Part shown: positions 1 to 8,796 of the stretch, in pieces
How the letters are laid out: each line of letters opens with the position of its first letter
Position numbering within the stretch: position 1 is the stretch's first letter
Source: Aporhodopirellula rubra
Lineage (GTDB): Bacteria > Planctomycetota > Planctomycetia > Pirellulales > Pirellulaceae
Reading direction: 5' to 3'
DNA: 64,000 nucleotides
Assembly (NCBI RefSeq): GCF_014192335.1
Contig: NZ_JACHXU010000001.1
Coordinates: 476,802 to 540,801 of the forward strand
The notes under the pieces: generated by a model
Told to the model about the DNA's origin: nothing
Databases searched by the model: none
The model's input: only the letters and a program-made list of their open reading frames with translations
Position numbers and translations under genes: made by a program

Positions 1-290
1 CGTGGTCAAAAAACCAAGCCAGAACCAACGCCTGTCGTCGGAACCACGAAATACACGAACGAAACGAAAGTAAGACCGGAGACCATCTTTCGTGTAGTTC
101 GTAACTTTCGTGGTCAAGACAAGCCACAACCAACGCCTGTCATTCCAACCAAGAAACACACGAACAACACGAAAAAAGACCGGAGACTATCTTTCGTGTC
201 GTTCGTACCTTTCGTGGTCAAAAAACTAAGCCAAAACCAACGCCTGCCATTGCCACACGAAGACCACGAAAAAAGAGCAGAGACCAGCAT
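1..290 (+). repeat. Palindromic repeat array, left of the GxxExxY gene
   Basis: Two complete units (43-114 and 148-218), the tail of an earlier unit at 1-8, and a degraded unit at about 250-290. Each unit is an interrupted palindrome. The left arm has ACCACGAAA, ACGAAC and ACGAAAG separated by three variable bases, and the right arm is its complement ending in TTTCGTGGT. The loop contains CCGGAGACCATC. Units are separated by about 33 bp that include CCAACGCCTGTCATTCC. The period is 105 bp. The window start cuts the array. Confidence 0.9.
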
Positions 291-394
291 GCGAGCGGCC
301 TGTTATCATCGTAGAAATTCTTAGGCTGAAGGCTGGTTCGTGGCGTCGTCGCGATCTCGGCCAGTTCGTTTCTCATGCGACGCCCGTAAACGCC

Positions 395-772
395 ATGGCA
401 GCAATTCTGTTGAAAGATGAAAGCTACAAGGTCATGGGCGCCTTGTTTGAGGTCTATCGAGAAATGGGGTGCGGCTACCTCGAATCGGTCTATCAAGAAT
501 GCGTGATACTTGAGTTTACCGACCAAGACATCCCGTTTGCATCGCAAACCGAACTGACGTTGAAGTACAAGGGACACGCTTTGAATTCCAAGTACATCCC
601 CGACTTCATTTGCTTCGGCGAGATCATTGTGGAACTTAAAGCAGTTGGATCAATTACAGACCAACATCGTGCTCAAGTCCATAACTATCTCAGAGCAACC
701 CGCCACCGCCTCGGCATCATCGCCAACTTCGGCCACCACCCGAAACTCGAATACGAACGCATCCTTCGCTAA
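395..772 (+). CDS. GxxExxY family protein (PD-(D/E)XK nuclease-like)
   Basis: This 125-residue protein matches the GxxExxY family (TIGR04256; Pfam PDDEXK_3). The name motif is seen as GYLESVY near residues 28-34. The core PDF followed by ELK (about residues 69-82) fits a PD-(D/E)XK active site, so a nuclease fold is likely. The family's cellular role is not established. The gene lies inside an array of palindromic repeats, with units 104 bp upstream of its start and 13 bp downstream of its stop, all in the same orientation. No clear Shine-Dalgarno site precedes the ATG. This placement suggests a selfish or repeat-associated element rather than a housekeeping gene. Confidence 0.85.
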   Translation: MAAILLKDESYKVMGALFEVYREMGCGYLESVYQECVILEFTDQDIPFASQTELTLKYKGHALNSKYIPDFICFGEIIVELKAVGSITDQHRAQVHNYLRATRHRLGIIANFGHHPKLEYERILR

Positions 773-785
773 CGCCCGAACCAAG

Positions 786-963
786 ACCACGAAATACACG
801 AACGAAACGAAAGCAAGACCGGAGACCATCTTTCGTGTCGTTCGCACCTTTCGTGGTCAAAACCAAGCCTGAACCAACGTCCGACATTCCAACCACGAAA
901 TACACGAACAACACGAAAGCAAGACCGGAGACCATCTTTCGTGTCGTTCGTAACTTTCGTGGT
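786..963 (+). repeat. Palindromic repeat array, right of the GxxExxY gene
   Basis: Two full 72-bp units (786-857 and 892-963) in the same orientation and of the same subfamily as the units at 43-218, with a 106-bp period. The array ends 26 bp before the stop codon of the convergent response-regulator gene. Together the two arrays enclose the GxxExxY gene. Confidence 0.9.
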
Positions 964-989
964 CAAAAAACCAAGCACCCAGCCAGCAA

Positions 990-2441
990 CTATTCGGTTT
1001 CGTCGATTCCGTAGGTTCTGAGGCGGTCTCGGAGGGTGCCTCGGTGGATGCCTAAAATCTCAGACGCTTTCGCTCGGTTGCCGCTCGTGTGGGCGAGGAC
1101 AATTTGGAATAGCGTCGGTTCGGTGGCTGCGAGGAACTTGGCGTGCAGGTCGTTCGATGAAGAGTCCGATGATTCGAGCACCGACAGCGTCCATTTGCTG
1201 ACCGCTTGTTCGAGTGACCCTTGAGGCGACGAGGAGGCTTCGCCACGTCCGGGGGCGGGTGGTGGGAAATCGCGAATCGACAGTGGACGAGAACGGGCTA
1301 CGACGGCGGCGTGTTCGACCGCGTTTTTGAGTTCACGTACATTGCCGTGCCACGGTTGTTTCTGCAATTCGGCCAGCAATCCGTCACTGATCGCTTTCTC
1401 CGGTGCAGGGTATTGGATGCCCGTCAAGAAGTGCTGGCACAGCGGACCGATGTCGATTGTCCGTTCACGCAGCGGGGGCAAATGAATTTGCATCCCCGTC
1501 ATGCGATGAAACAGATCTTCGCGAAACGTGCCGTCACCGACCGCTTCGTGCAAATCACAGTTGGTAGCGGCGAGGATACGAACGTTGGCGGTGCGTGTGC
1601 GAACATCACCGACACGGCTGTATTGTCCTTGTTCGAGCACCCGCAACAATTTGACCTGCGTACCCAGCGGCAGGTCGCCGATCTCGTCGAGCAGCACAGT
1701 CCCGTTTTCCGCTCGCTCGAACAAACCAGCCCGATCATCGCTCGCGCCCGTGAACGCACCTTTGACATGCCCGAACAGCTCACTTTCGATCAAATCAGGG
1801 TTCAACGCCACCGGTGCGATCGGCAGGTACGGGCCTTCACTGCGACGGCTATGCCGGTGAATTGCCGCAGCGACGAGTTCCTTGCCCGTCCCCGTTTCAC
1901 CCGTGATCAACACCGACAGATCGCTCTCGGCCACCAACGCGATCTGGCGAAACACCTGCTGCATCGCGGGCGAAGTGCCGATGATCGCAGTTGGGTTGAT
2001 GGCCGTTTTCGTCGCCACCACCTGTGGCGTTTGGTGATCGGATTCCACGAGGGCTTGGCGGGATACCCTTAACGCGTCCTCGAGCTTGAAGGGTTTCGTC
2101 AGGTAATCCGTCGCGCCATTCTTAACCGCCGCGACCGCCGTTTCCAAGTCACCAAAGGCGGTGATCACGACCACGGGAGCCTGATCGGTGGCGGCGAGGA
2201 ACTTGGGAAGTGCCGTGATGCCATCTTCCTTAGGCAATCGCACGTCGAGAATCACCAGCGACGGTTTAACGGCAGCGGCCTGTTCGAGACCTTCCTCGGC
2301 AGACGAAGCCGTCACGACCGCGTGTCCCTCCTGAGTCAGCATTTTTTCGAGTGCCCAACAGATCGAGGGTTCATCGTCGACGACCAACACAGTGTGCTGG
2401 GTCGCTGCGGTGCGTGGGCGGGCGTCGGTGGAACGGTTCAT
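990..2441 (-). CDS. Sigma-54-dependent response regulator, NtrC family
   Basis: This 483-residue protein has three domains. The receiver domain (about 17-130) has the phospho-acceptor Asp66 in VILDVRLP and the conserved Lys in KPF. The AAA+ domain has Walker A GETGTGKE (181-188), the sigma-54 contact motif GAFTGA (228-233) and Walker B DEIGD (252-256). A Fis-type helix-turn-helix occupies the last 29 residues. It should open sigma-54 promoters when phosphorylated. The histidine kinase at 2844-4211 lies upstream on the same strand and is the likely partner, although the gap is 402 bp. The nearby DUF1559 gene carries a sigma-54 promoter match and is a candidate target. PilR and other NtrC-type regulators share this architecture, so no specific name is given. 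Confidence 0.93.
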   Translation of the reverse strand: MNRSTDARPRTAATQHTVLVVDDEPSICWALEKMLTQEGHAVVTASSAEEGLEQAAAVKPSLVILDVRLPKEDGITALPKFLAATDQAPVVVITAFGDLETAVAAVKNGATDYLTKPFKLEDALRVSRQALVESDHQTPQVVATKTAINPTAIIGTSPAMQQVFRQIALVAESDLSVLITGETGTGKELVAAAIHRHSRRSEGPYLPIAPVALNPDLIESELFGHVKGAFTGASDDRAGLFERAENGTVLLDEIGDLPLGTQVKLLRVLEQGQYSRVGDVRTRTANVRILAATNCDLHEAVGDGTFREDLFHRMTGMQIHLPPLRERTIDIGPLCQHFLTGIQYPAPEKAISDGLLAELQKQPWHGNVRELKNAVEHAAVVARSRPLSIRDFPPPAPGRGEASSSPQGSLEQAVSKWTLSVLESSDSSSNDLHAKFLAATEPTLFQIVLAHTSGNRAKASEILGIHRGTLRDRLRTYGIDETE

Positions 2442-2843
2442 GCGGAAGCGGTTGAGGGGTTAAACGCGGTCGGTGTGAGTGCTGGGTCAGGCGTAGGCAA
2501 CGGATTTGTCTGTCGTGAGTGCGTGACCCTTTTTGCGGTTCATCAGTGTCGATTGCGAACTTGCCTTGAGGATTTTAGCGAGCCTGAGTTTGCGACTTCT
2601 CTGAATCGGATTGCCCGCGAGTGGTTGATCGAGTCGGTGTTGGCATCTTCATGGTGTCATCGTTAGCATGATGTGCGAGCGAGTGAATTAGCGAAACCTC
2701 TGCCTTGCGCCGCAGGCTCGTAAATAACAAACCGCAGGCAGTCACTTTAGACAGCGATTCATCCAATCCGGAAGGCGTTCCTTATCGCATCGGCGGTTTC
2801 CGAACTCGAAACTAAAACCTGCGAGCGATGTCGGGTGTGTTGG
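2442..2843. other. Intergenic gap between the kinase and regulator genes
   Basis: About 400 bp without a convincing gene. A 63-codon minus-strand reading frame (2575-2766) has no recognisable domain. No strong terminator was seen, so co-transcription of kinase and regulator is possible but not shown. Confidence 0.5.
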
Positions 2844-4211
2844 TTAGGAATTGTCATTGTCCATCAAACTGGCAGTGAATTCGAACACGGTCCAGCCTTC
2901 TTCGCGACGCCAAGCGACGTCGCCGTTGAGGTGTTCGGCGGCGCGACGGACGACAGAGAGGCCTAACCCCATGCCTTCGGGTTTGGACGTAACGAACGGT
3001 TCGAACAGTTCGTCCACAACGTTTTGATCGATGCCGGGGCCGTTGTCGCGGACACGGACGCAAACCGATTTGTCGGTTGGACGCTCGAGACGCACCTCGA
3101 CGACATCGCCCGCCTGCATCGCGTTGTGCACCAAATTAGTCACCGCTGCAACCCACGTGGGGCCGTCACCGATTCGGTGCGAGGCATCCGATTGCGGGGT
3201 TGAGTCAAACGATTCATCAAGATGCCACTCGACATCGAGATGCAGGTGCCGTGCGATCGGCGTGAGACTCGAACGGACATCGTTCCAACAAACCGTGACA
3301 TCGGTCGGTCGGTCTTCGTCTTGCCGTCCCGATGCGACGAGCAACAACCGGCGAACGTAATCTTCGGCCAATTCAATTTGATGAATCGCGACAGGCAGGC
3401 TTTCTTTGTCCGACGAGTCGCACTGGGCCGCGTGCAGTTCCACCGCCATGCGTGCCCCCGTGAGACTGTTGCGGAGTTGGTGTGCCATCCCACCGGCGAT
3501 TTGATGCAGCAGCTTTTCGCTCTGTTGCCGATTCACTCTCTTCCAGAGTTGGTCCAACTGCCCCGCCATCTCGTCCACGTCGGCCCCGAGTCGTCCGAGT
3601 TCATCGGGGGCGTGATCGGTATCGGTGCATGCGAATTCGCCCGCCGCGATGCCACGCACCCGCCGCTGCAGTTTCGAGATCCGGCCGACCAAGCGAGACT
3701 GCATGAACAGCGTGATCGAACTGAGGGCCAGAATCGTGGACAATCCGGTCGCGAGCGGCAGGATCGCGGCACGACGCCGACTCGCCGACAACGTTCGTTC
3801 GTCAAAGACCACCGCGACGCGGGCGACGTCGTCTGCACGGACCTTGCCGCGTTGGGTGTCGAAGAAATAGACGAGATAACGCTTTTCGTCGATCGTCATT
3901 TCGCCCTCCTGCGGTGCCGCGTCAAGGCCGTCGAGGGTGCTGTATTTCACCCGCCCGGTTTTGCCGGTCGTGACCAAGTCCGTTTGCGTGAGTTCGGCGA
4001 GCGAATCCAACACGGTCGCGTTGAGCGGAAACGTCGAATCAGCCAACGTGTTTTTGATCCCGACAAACCGCTCCTGCAAATCGTCCATCGCCCATCGATC
4101 GCCGAGCCGATAAGACGCCAACGCGACGATGATCGCAGCGATCAACGCCACCGCGATCAGCGGTCCGAGCAATCGAAAACGGAGCGAACGGAGGGGGGCG
4201 GGGTCAGACAA
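2844..4211 (-). CDS. Sensor histidine kinase with HAMP domain
   Basis: This 455-residue membrane kinase has a first transmembrane helix at about 15-33, a short extracytoplasmic sensor region (about 34-145), a second helix at about 148-170 and a HAMP segment (about 172-225). The dimerisation/H-box has His244 in GGMAHQLRNSLTGA. The ATPase domain has an N-box NLVHNAMQAG with Asn363, a G1 box DNGPG (389-393) and a G2 box GMGLGL (413-418). All residues needed for autophosphorylation are present. It is transcribed just upstream of the NtrC-type regulator and is probably its cognate kinase. The signal it senses cannot be read from the sequence. Confidence 0.92.
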   Translation of the reverse strand: MSDPAPLRSLRFRLLGPLIAVALIAAIIVALASYRLGDRWAMDDLQERFVGIKNTLADSTFPLNATVLDSLAELTQTDLVTTGKTGRVKYSTLDGLDAAPQEGEMTIDEKRYLVYFFDTQRGKVRADDVARVAVVFDERTLSASRRRAAILPLATGLSTILALSSITLFMQSRLVGRISKLQRRVRGIAAGEFACTDTDHAPDELGRLGADVDEMAGQLDQLWKRVNRQQSEKLLHQIAGGMAHQLRNSLTGARMAVELHAAQCDSSDKESLPVAIHQIELAEDYVRRLLLVASGRQDEDRPTDVTVCWNDVRSSLTPIARHLHLDVEWHLDESFDSTPQSDASHRIGDGPTWVAAVTNLVHNAMQAGDVVEVRLERPTDKSVCVRVRDNGPGIDQNVVDELFEPFVTSKPEGMGLGLSVVRRAAEHLNGDVAWRREEGWTVFEFTASLMDNDNS

Positions 4212-4353
4212 TGCTTTTTGGAGTGACTGCGTTGGATGGACGTTTGAGATCGTTCAATTGATCGGCGGTTGCATTTGGGCGGCCCCGAATTTCCGCCAGG
4301 ACTCGGGACATGACTGTTTGAGTGCGATTTCTATTAACATCTCCATTTTGGTT

Positions 4354-4400
4354 GTAGCCGCCGTCGCCCGGCGGTGGACCACGTTCTGGAGAACGTAGCC
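4354..4400. repeat. Palindromic intergenic element with a possible activator site
   Basis: Two adjacent inverted repeats: CCGCCG/CGGCGG, followed by ACGTTCT-gg-AGAACGT at 4381-4396. The second lies about 210 bp upstream of the sigma-54 match, a reasonable distance for an enhancer bound by an NtrC-type activator. It could equally be one copy of a dispersed palindromic element; only a genome-wide count would tell. Confidence 0.45.
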
Positions 4401-4603
4401 GCTTTTGAAAACCTACGTCATTTACAGAAACGCTCGATTTGTAGAAACGTTCTAGCCCCGAGAATTCTGCCGATCTGAGAGTATGATTGTAGGCGAAACC
4501 CCGCGATGGAATATCCGCCCGGCACGACGGAAACAACGCCCCGGATTCCACCGTCGCGGACACAAAAAGCGCCATTTGTTGGGATTGAGACCAAATGACG
4601 GAT

Positions 4604-4619
4604 TGGCACAGGGGGTGCT
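4604..4619 (+). promoter_or_regulatory. Sigma-54 (-24/-12) promoter candidate
   Basis: TGGCACAGGGGGTGCT matches the sigma-54 consensus TGGCAC-N5-TTGCW at all but one defined position, with correct GG-to-GC spacing. Transcription would start near 4630, leaving a leader of about 160 bases before the DUF1559 ATG at 4789. Confidence 0.6.
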
Positions 4620-4788
4620 AAGTAGGGTGCAAAGTAGACAGTCGCGAAACTTTCACCGAATCACGCATCCGTTCCTATCCCCGGCCTTTCTCGCATTCGC
4701 AGCGACCGAACGGGGAGGTGAATCGAGAAATTCGCTCGCTGGCCCAAAACGATCGCCCCCTCACGCTTTTGAACCTCCTGAACACTCC

Positions 4789-5799
4789 ATGAAACAATCA
4801 CGCCCCGCATTCACACTCGTCGAACTTCTCGTCGTGATCGCCATCATCGGAGTGCTCGTTGGCCTCTTGCTGCCTGCGGTTCAGGCGGCGCGGGAAGCGG
4901 CGCGTCGGATGCAATGCAGCAACCATCTCAAACAGGTCGCACTGGCCTGTCACAATTACCAAAGCACCTACGGACGTTTTCCACCGTCGTCGCTCGTCAA
5001 TCTCGACGTCACCACGACGGGCAACAATGGATCGTGGGGCGTTCATGGCCGCATTCTTCCGTTCCTCGAACAGGGCAACGTGTTCGAGAACGTCGACTTG
5101 TCCCTCGCGTGGGATGACCAGCAGTCGATCAGCGAGTTGAAAATTCCTGTCTTCGCATGCCCGAGCGATCCGGGAACGGACCAAGTCCGAACGTTTGACG
5201 ATAACCGACCGTCGCTCTATCCGACGACCTACGGGTTTAACTTTGGGCGATGGTTCGTGTTTGATCCGACAACGGAAAAGGGCGGTGACGGGATGTTCTA
5301 TCCCAACAAAATGCTCGACTTCCGGGATTGTCTGGACGGTTCGAGCCATACGTTGTTGATTGGCGAAGTGAAAGCGTGGACTCCGTACCAACGAAACGGC
5401 GGCCCCTCGTCCATCACCTTGCCGGCCACGCAGCTCGACGCGGAGGTGATCGTCGCGAGCGGCGGTCAGTTCAAAGACACCGGTCACACCGAATGGCCCG
5501 ACGGACGCGTCCACCACACCGGCTTCACCGTCACGTTGGCTCCCAACAGCGTCGTGCGTTACACCAACAGCGGCCGTGAATACGAAGAGATGGATTACAA
5601 CTCGTGGCAGGAAGGAAAGGACGGCGGCGCGGGCAACCCGACCTACGCCATGATCACCTCACGCAGTCACCACACGGGATTGGTCCAGGTCGCCAAGGTC
5701 GACGGTTCCGTCACATCGATCACCGAGTCGATTGACATTGAAACATGGCACGCCCTCGGCACCCGAGCAGGACGTGAGGTGATCCAAGGCGAGTGGTGA
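4789..5799 (+). CDS. DUF1559 protein with prepilin-type N-terminus
   Basis: This 336-residue protein begins with a short basic leader followed by FTLVELLVVIAIIGVLVGLL, a type IV prepilin cleavage/methylation signal, and then LLPAVQAAREAARRMQCSNH, typical of the DUF1559 (SBP_bac_10) family that is greatly expanded in planctomycetes. The C-terminus has a DGSVTSI motif common in the family. It is expected to be processed by a prepilin peptidase and anchored in, or assembled at, the cytoplasmic membrane. The ATG at 4789 was chosen over the in-frame 4483 because it places the leader at the N-terminus and lies downstream of the sigma-54 site. Its exact function is unknown. Confidence 0.92.
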   Translation: MKQSRPAFTLVELLVVIAIIGVLVGLLLPAVQAAREAARRMQCSNHLKQVALACHNYQSTYGRFPPSSLVNLDVTTTGNNGSWGVHGRILPFLEQGNVFENVDLSLAWDDQQSISELKIPVFACPSDPGTDQVRTFDDNRPSLYPTTYGFNFGRWFVFDPTTEKGGDGMFYPNKMLDFRDCLDGSSHTLLIGEVKAWTPYQRNGGPSSITLPATQLDAEVIVASGGQFKDTGHTEWPDGRVHHTGFTVTLAPNSVVRYTNSGREYEEMDYNSWQEGKDGGAGNPTYAMITSRSHHTGLVQVAKVDGSVTSITESIDIETWHALGTRAGREVIQGEW

Positions 5800-5894
5800 T
5801 GCAATCACGGGACTTCAGAGTGGGATAGCCTTCCAGGCTGTCATGACCGCATCAACAGACCAGAAGCCAACCCCACCTGGTTTTATTCGTCGCG

Positions 5895-6986
5895 TCACGC
5901 GCGTGACGCGAACGCTTCTTTGAAGAACGCGCTCACCAAGTCGTCCGACCATGACGTTCGGTCTCGTTTCAAATACCCGTGGTGGCCGCCGCCTTTGGAA
6001 ACGTGCAGCCGTACCGAGCCGGTCTCTCGGTCAGAGCTTTGCTGAGCCACCGGCGCGAACGATTCGACGGGCACGAGCGGGTCGTCGTCCGACGTGACGA
6101 CGAGGGTGGGAACGTTGATGTCATTGATCACCTTCGCCGCCGACGCTTGCCCGTAGTAGTCTTGCTCGCTTTCGAATCCGGCCAACGGGGCGGTGAACTC
6201 TCGATCGAAGTGACGCAGCGTTCGGGGCCGTGGCAGTCGAAGCATCTGTTGATAATCTTCGCGTGACCGCAGTTGCGGCGACGCCCGGCGGAGCAAGTGT
6301 TTGATGAAGTACCAGTTGTAGAACCGCAACCGGGCCGACTGCATCGCGTCGCTGCAGAGCTGCAGATCCAGCGGCGGGGCGACGGCCAAAATTGGGCCGA
6401 CGCGATCCCATCCCAACGGTGGTGTATGGAAACCGTTGCCGACGCGTCCGGCCGTTAGCAGCAATTGGTTCCCGCCCAGCGAAACGCCCACGGCTCCGAT
6501 CGGGCTGTCAGCGTCATCGATCAGCCGGGCGATAAACTCGATCGCCGCCACCACGTCTTCGCTGCGCCCTGCGTGAGTAATCGTCCGGCACAGGGGCGCC
6601 GAATCCCCGCAACCCCGCATGTCGAGACGAAACGTGCGAATGCCTAGCTGCCCGAGTCGCCGTTGAAACCGAACCATGTACGGGGCGGCGTGACATCCGC
6701 AAATGCCGTGCAACATCAAAACCGCTCCGCATTGCGGCGTCCAACCCTCAGGCTGGTCGTCGTGCATCACCAACGCATCGCCATCGGGCAACGATATTTG
6801 ATGTCGCTGATGGCTGGCCGCAACCGGCCGAACCGCTTGGCCCGGACGCGCCCCGATCAACGTTTGCAGATGGCCGCCTCTCAGAAGACGGTGCGGGACG
6901 TAGGGGGGGATCTCGAACTCGTGGAGCCACTGAGCGACGCGTCGTTGCGGGCGTGCGTTGGTGGTAAAAGTATGCTGTGTTTGCAT
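5895..6986 (-). CDS. YheT-type alpha/beta hydrolase
   Basis: This 363-residue hydrolase carries PPYVPHRLLRGGHLQTL near its start, typical of the YheT/ABHD1-3 family. The nucleophile elbow is GVSLGGNQ (about residue 165), the acid is in DDDPLVPVESF (about 310), and the catalytic His is in GGGHHGYL (about 337). The natural substrate is not known for most members; esterase activity on lipids is typical. The ATG at 6986 was chosen over 7067 because the longer version would overlap the divergent thpR gene. Only 52 bp separate the two start codons, so promoters must overlap. Confidence 0.85.
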   Translation of the reverse strand: MQTQHTFTTNARPQRRVAQWLHEFEIPPYVPHRLLRGGHLQTLIGARPGQAVRPVAASHQRHQISLPDGDALVMHDDQPEGWTPQCGAVLMLHGICGCHAAPYMVRFQRRLGQLGIRTFRLDMRGCGDSAPLCRTITHAGRSEDVVAAIEFIARLIDDADSPIGAVGVSLGGNQLLLTAGRVGNGFHTPPLGWDRVGPILAVAPPLDLQLCSDAMQSARLRFYNWYFIKHLLRRASPQLRSREDYQQMLRLPRPRTLRHFDREFTAPLAGFESEQDYYGQASAAKVINDINVPTLVVTSDDDPLVPVESFAPVAQQSSDRETGSVRLHVSKGGGHHGYLKRDRTSWSDDLVSAFFKEAFASRA

Positions 6987-7038
6987 GTTTTTCTCTGACG
7001 CTTCAAGAACAGAGCGGTTTGTCGTACAACTATCGGCC

Positions 7039-7671
7039 ATGAAAACCATTCGAACCTTTCTCGCCATTCCATTGCCCGCCCCGTTAGCCCAAAGTGCGTC
7101 GGATTGGATTCACGAAATGAAGGGATCCGTGGAGCAAAGCCGCCCCACCCCAGAAAAACGATCTACAGTTTCACCTCCGTCGACGAATTCCGCGATGGGT
7201 ATCAAATGGGTTCCTGAGGACAATCTTCATCTGACCCTGAAATTCCTCGGGGAAGTCGAGAATATCGAGATCCCAAAAATTTGCGATGTCGCTGCTGAGG
7301 TGTGCGAGCAATTCGATCCCTTCGAACTGAATTTCGTCGGCGCCGGGTTCTTGCCCGACGTGGCGCGAGCCCGAGTCTTGATCGCCAAAATCGAAGATCC
7401 GACCGAGTCGCTTACCGCGATGGTCCGTCTTTTGGAGGATCGCTACGCGGATCTCGGTTTTAAACGCGAATCCCGCGACTACGTTCCGCACCTAACGCTC
7501 GGCCGGGCCCGCAGCGGCAGTCGCCGGGTTTCTCAAAAAGCGATCGATTTGTGGCAACGTCACGAAAACGATCCGCTCGGCGAGATGACCGCCCGCAGCA
7601 TCCAAGTGATCGGCAGTTTCCTTGAAAAACGCGGCCCGACCTACAACGTGATGAACACGGTGGAATTGTAA
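7039..7671 (+). CDS. thpR: RNA 2',3'-cyclic phosphodiesterase (LigT family)
   Basis: This 210-residue protein belongs to the 2H phosphoesterase family. The two catalytic HxTx motifs are HLTL at residue 64 and HLTL near residue 150. The family opens 2',3'-cyclic phosphates on RNA ends. A family-typical start (RTFLAI) supports ATG 7039. The segment between residues 29 and 54 is longer than usual and rich in Ser, Pro and Thr. The tsaD start follows one base after the stop codon, so the two are probably co-transcribed. Confidence 0.88.
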   Translation: MKTIRTFLAIPLPAPLAQSASDWIHEMKGSVEQSRPTPEKRSTVSPPSTNSAMGIKWVPEDNLHLTLKFLGEVENIEIPKICDVAAEVCEQFDPFELNFVGAGFLPDVARARVLIAKIEDPTESLTAMVRLLEDRYADLGFKRESRDYVPHLTLGRARSGSRRVSQKAIDLWQRHENDPLGEMTARSIQVIGSFLEKRGPTYNVMNTVEL

Positions 7672-7672
7672 G

Positions 7673-8782
7673 GTGGGCGAATGCAACGAAGACGTCATCC
7701 TCGCGATTGAATCGACCTGCGACGAAACCGCGGCCGCGGTCGTGACCCGCAGCGGGCGAGTGCTCGGCGAATGCATCGCGACCCAAGAAAATTTACACGA
7801 GCAGTTCGGCGGCGTCGTGCCCGAGATCGCCGCTCGCGCGCACCTCGAACGCATCCTTCCGGTCATCGACACGTCGCTGCGCCAGGCGAACGTCAACGGG
7901 CGAGATTTGCACGCGATCGCGGTCGCCGATCGACCAGGCCTCGCCGGTTCGCTGCTGGTCGGCGTCGTCGCGGCGAAGTCTCTCGCCATGGCATGGCAGA
8001 AACCGCTCGTCGCGATCAACCATTTGCACGCACACCTCTACGCGTGCCAGTTGAGCCGTATGTCCAGTGACGATGACGCAGCCACTGACACGGCCGGCCG
8101 AACCGCCGAGCCGACCGAAACGACCGAAACGACGAGCGTCTATCCCGCTATCGGATTGATCGTCAGCGGTGGGCACACGACGTTGTATCTTTGCCGTGAC
8201 GCGGTCGACCTTGAGTATCTCGGTGGAACGATCGACGATGCCGCGGGGGAAGCGTTTGACAAAGTGGCCGCGATGCTGTCACTGGGCTTTCCTGGTGGAG
8301 TGGCTGTGGCGAAGTGGGCGGAAAAAGGGAACGCCCAAGCGTACGCGTTCCCTCGATCGAAACAACATGACCGTACGTACGACTTCAGCTTCAGTGGGCT
8401 CAAAACAGCGGTGCGTTACGCTATCGTCGGCCCCGGCCGACAGGACTTCTCGTCGTTGCAATTAACCGATGAAGTCAAAGCGGATGTCTGTGCATCGTTC
8501 GAAGCCGCCGTGGTCGATGTGCTGGTAGCCAAGAGCAGGCGAGCGGTCGCCGAACTTGGTGTGAGGCGATTGTTGGTCGGTGGCGGTGTCGCTGCCAATC
8601 GCAGGCTGCGCAGCCAACTCACCGAAGCGTCGGAACAGGACGGATTCGACCTCGTCATCGCACCTCCCGAACTGTGCACCGACAACGCCGTGATGGGTGC
8701 GATCGCATGGAAGAAGATCGACCGCGGCGAGTTCGCAACCCTCGACCTCGACATCACCCCCGGCCTCCAACGCGGCTTCTAA
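7673..8782 (+). CDS. tsaD: tRNA N6-adenosine threonylcarbamoyltransferase TsaD
   Basis: This 369-residue protein transfers the threonylcarbamoyl group from TC-AMP to A37 of ANN-decoding tRNAs, together with TsaB and TsaE. Visible motifs are AIESTCDETAAAVV at the N-terminus, the metal-binding HLHAH (about 118-122), SGGHT (about 165) and TDNAVMGAIAW near the C-terminus. The start is GTG. A Thr/Glu/Asp-rich insertion at about 129-156 lies between HLHAH and SGGHT and is not part of the usual core. The gene follows thpR by one base. A palindromic array starts 14 bp after its stop. Confidence 0.95.
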   Translation: MGECNEDVILAIESTCDETAAAVVTRSGRVLGECIATQENLHEQFGGVVPEIAARAHLERILPVIDTSLRQANVNGRDLHAIAVADRPGLAGSLLVGVVAAKSLAMAWQKPLVAINHLHAHLYACQLSRMSSDDDAATDTAGRTAEPTETTETTSVYPAIGLIVSGGHTTLYLCRDAVDLEYLGGTIDDAAGEAFDKVAAMLSLGFPGGVAVAKWAEKGNAQAYAFPRSKQHDRTYDFSFSGLKTAVRYAIVGPGRQDFSSLQLTDEVKADVCASFEAAVVDVLVAKSRRAVAELGVRRLLVGGGVAANRRLRSQLTEASEQDGFDLVIAPPELCTDNAVMGAIAWKKIDRGEFATLDLDITPGLQRGF

Positions 8783-8796
8783 AATAGGCCGGTTGA

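Larger units (their letters stand above)
4212..4788. other. Divergent control region between the kinase and DUF1559 genes
   Basis: This 577-bp gap separates divergent genes. It holds a palindromic block (4354-4400) and a sigma-54 promoter match (4604-4619), both listed separately. An open frame from 4483 runs into the DUF1559 gene, but its extra N-terminus would hide the prepilin leader, so the region is treated as non-coding. Confidence 0.6.

Noticed and set aside
2575..2766. Small gene between the regulator and kinase genes
   Set aside because: Its 63-residue product has no recognisable feature or ribosome site.
4604..4619. Sigma-54 sites elsewhere, such as 9701-9720 and 43758-43780
   Set aside because: TGGCA-like and GC elements are present there, but the spacing between GG and GC is off by one or more bases.
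4483..4788. N-terminal extension of the DUF1559 protein
   Set aside because: It would bury the prepilin leader and span the sigma-54 promoter match. ATG 4789 fits both better.
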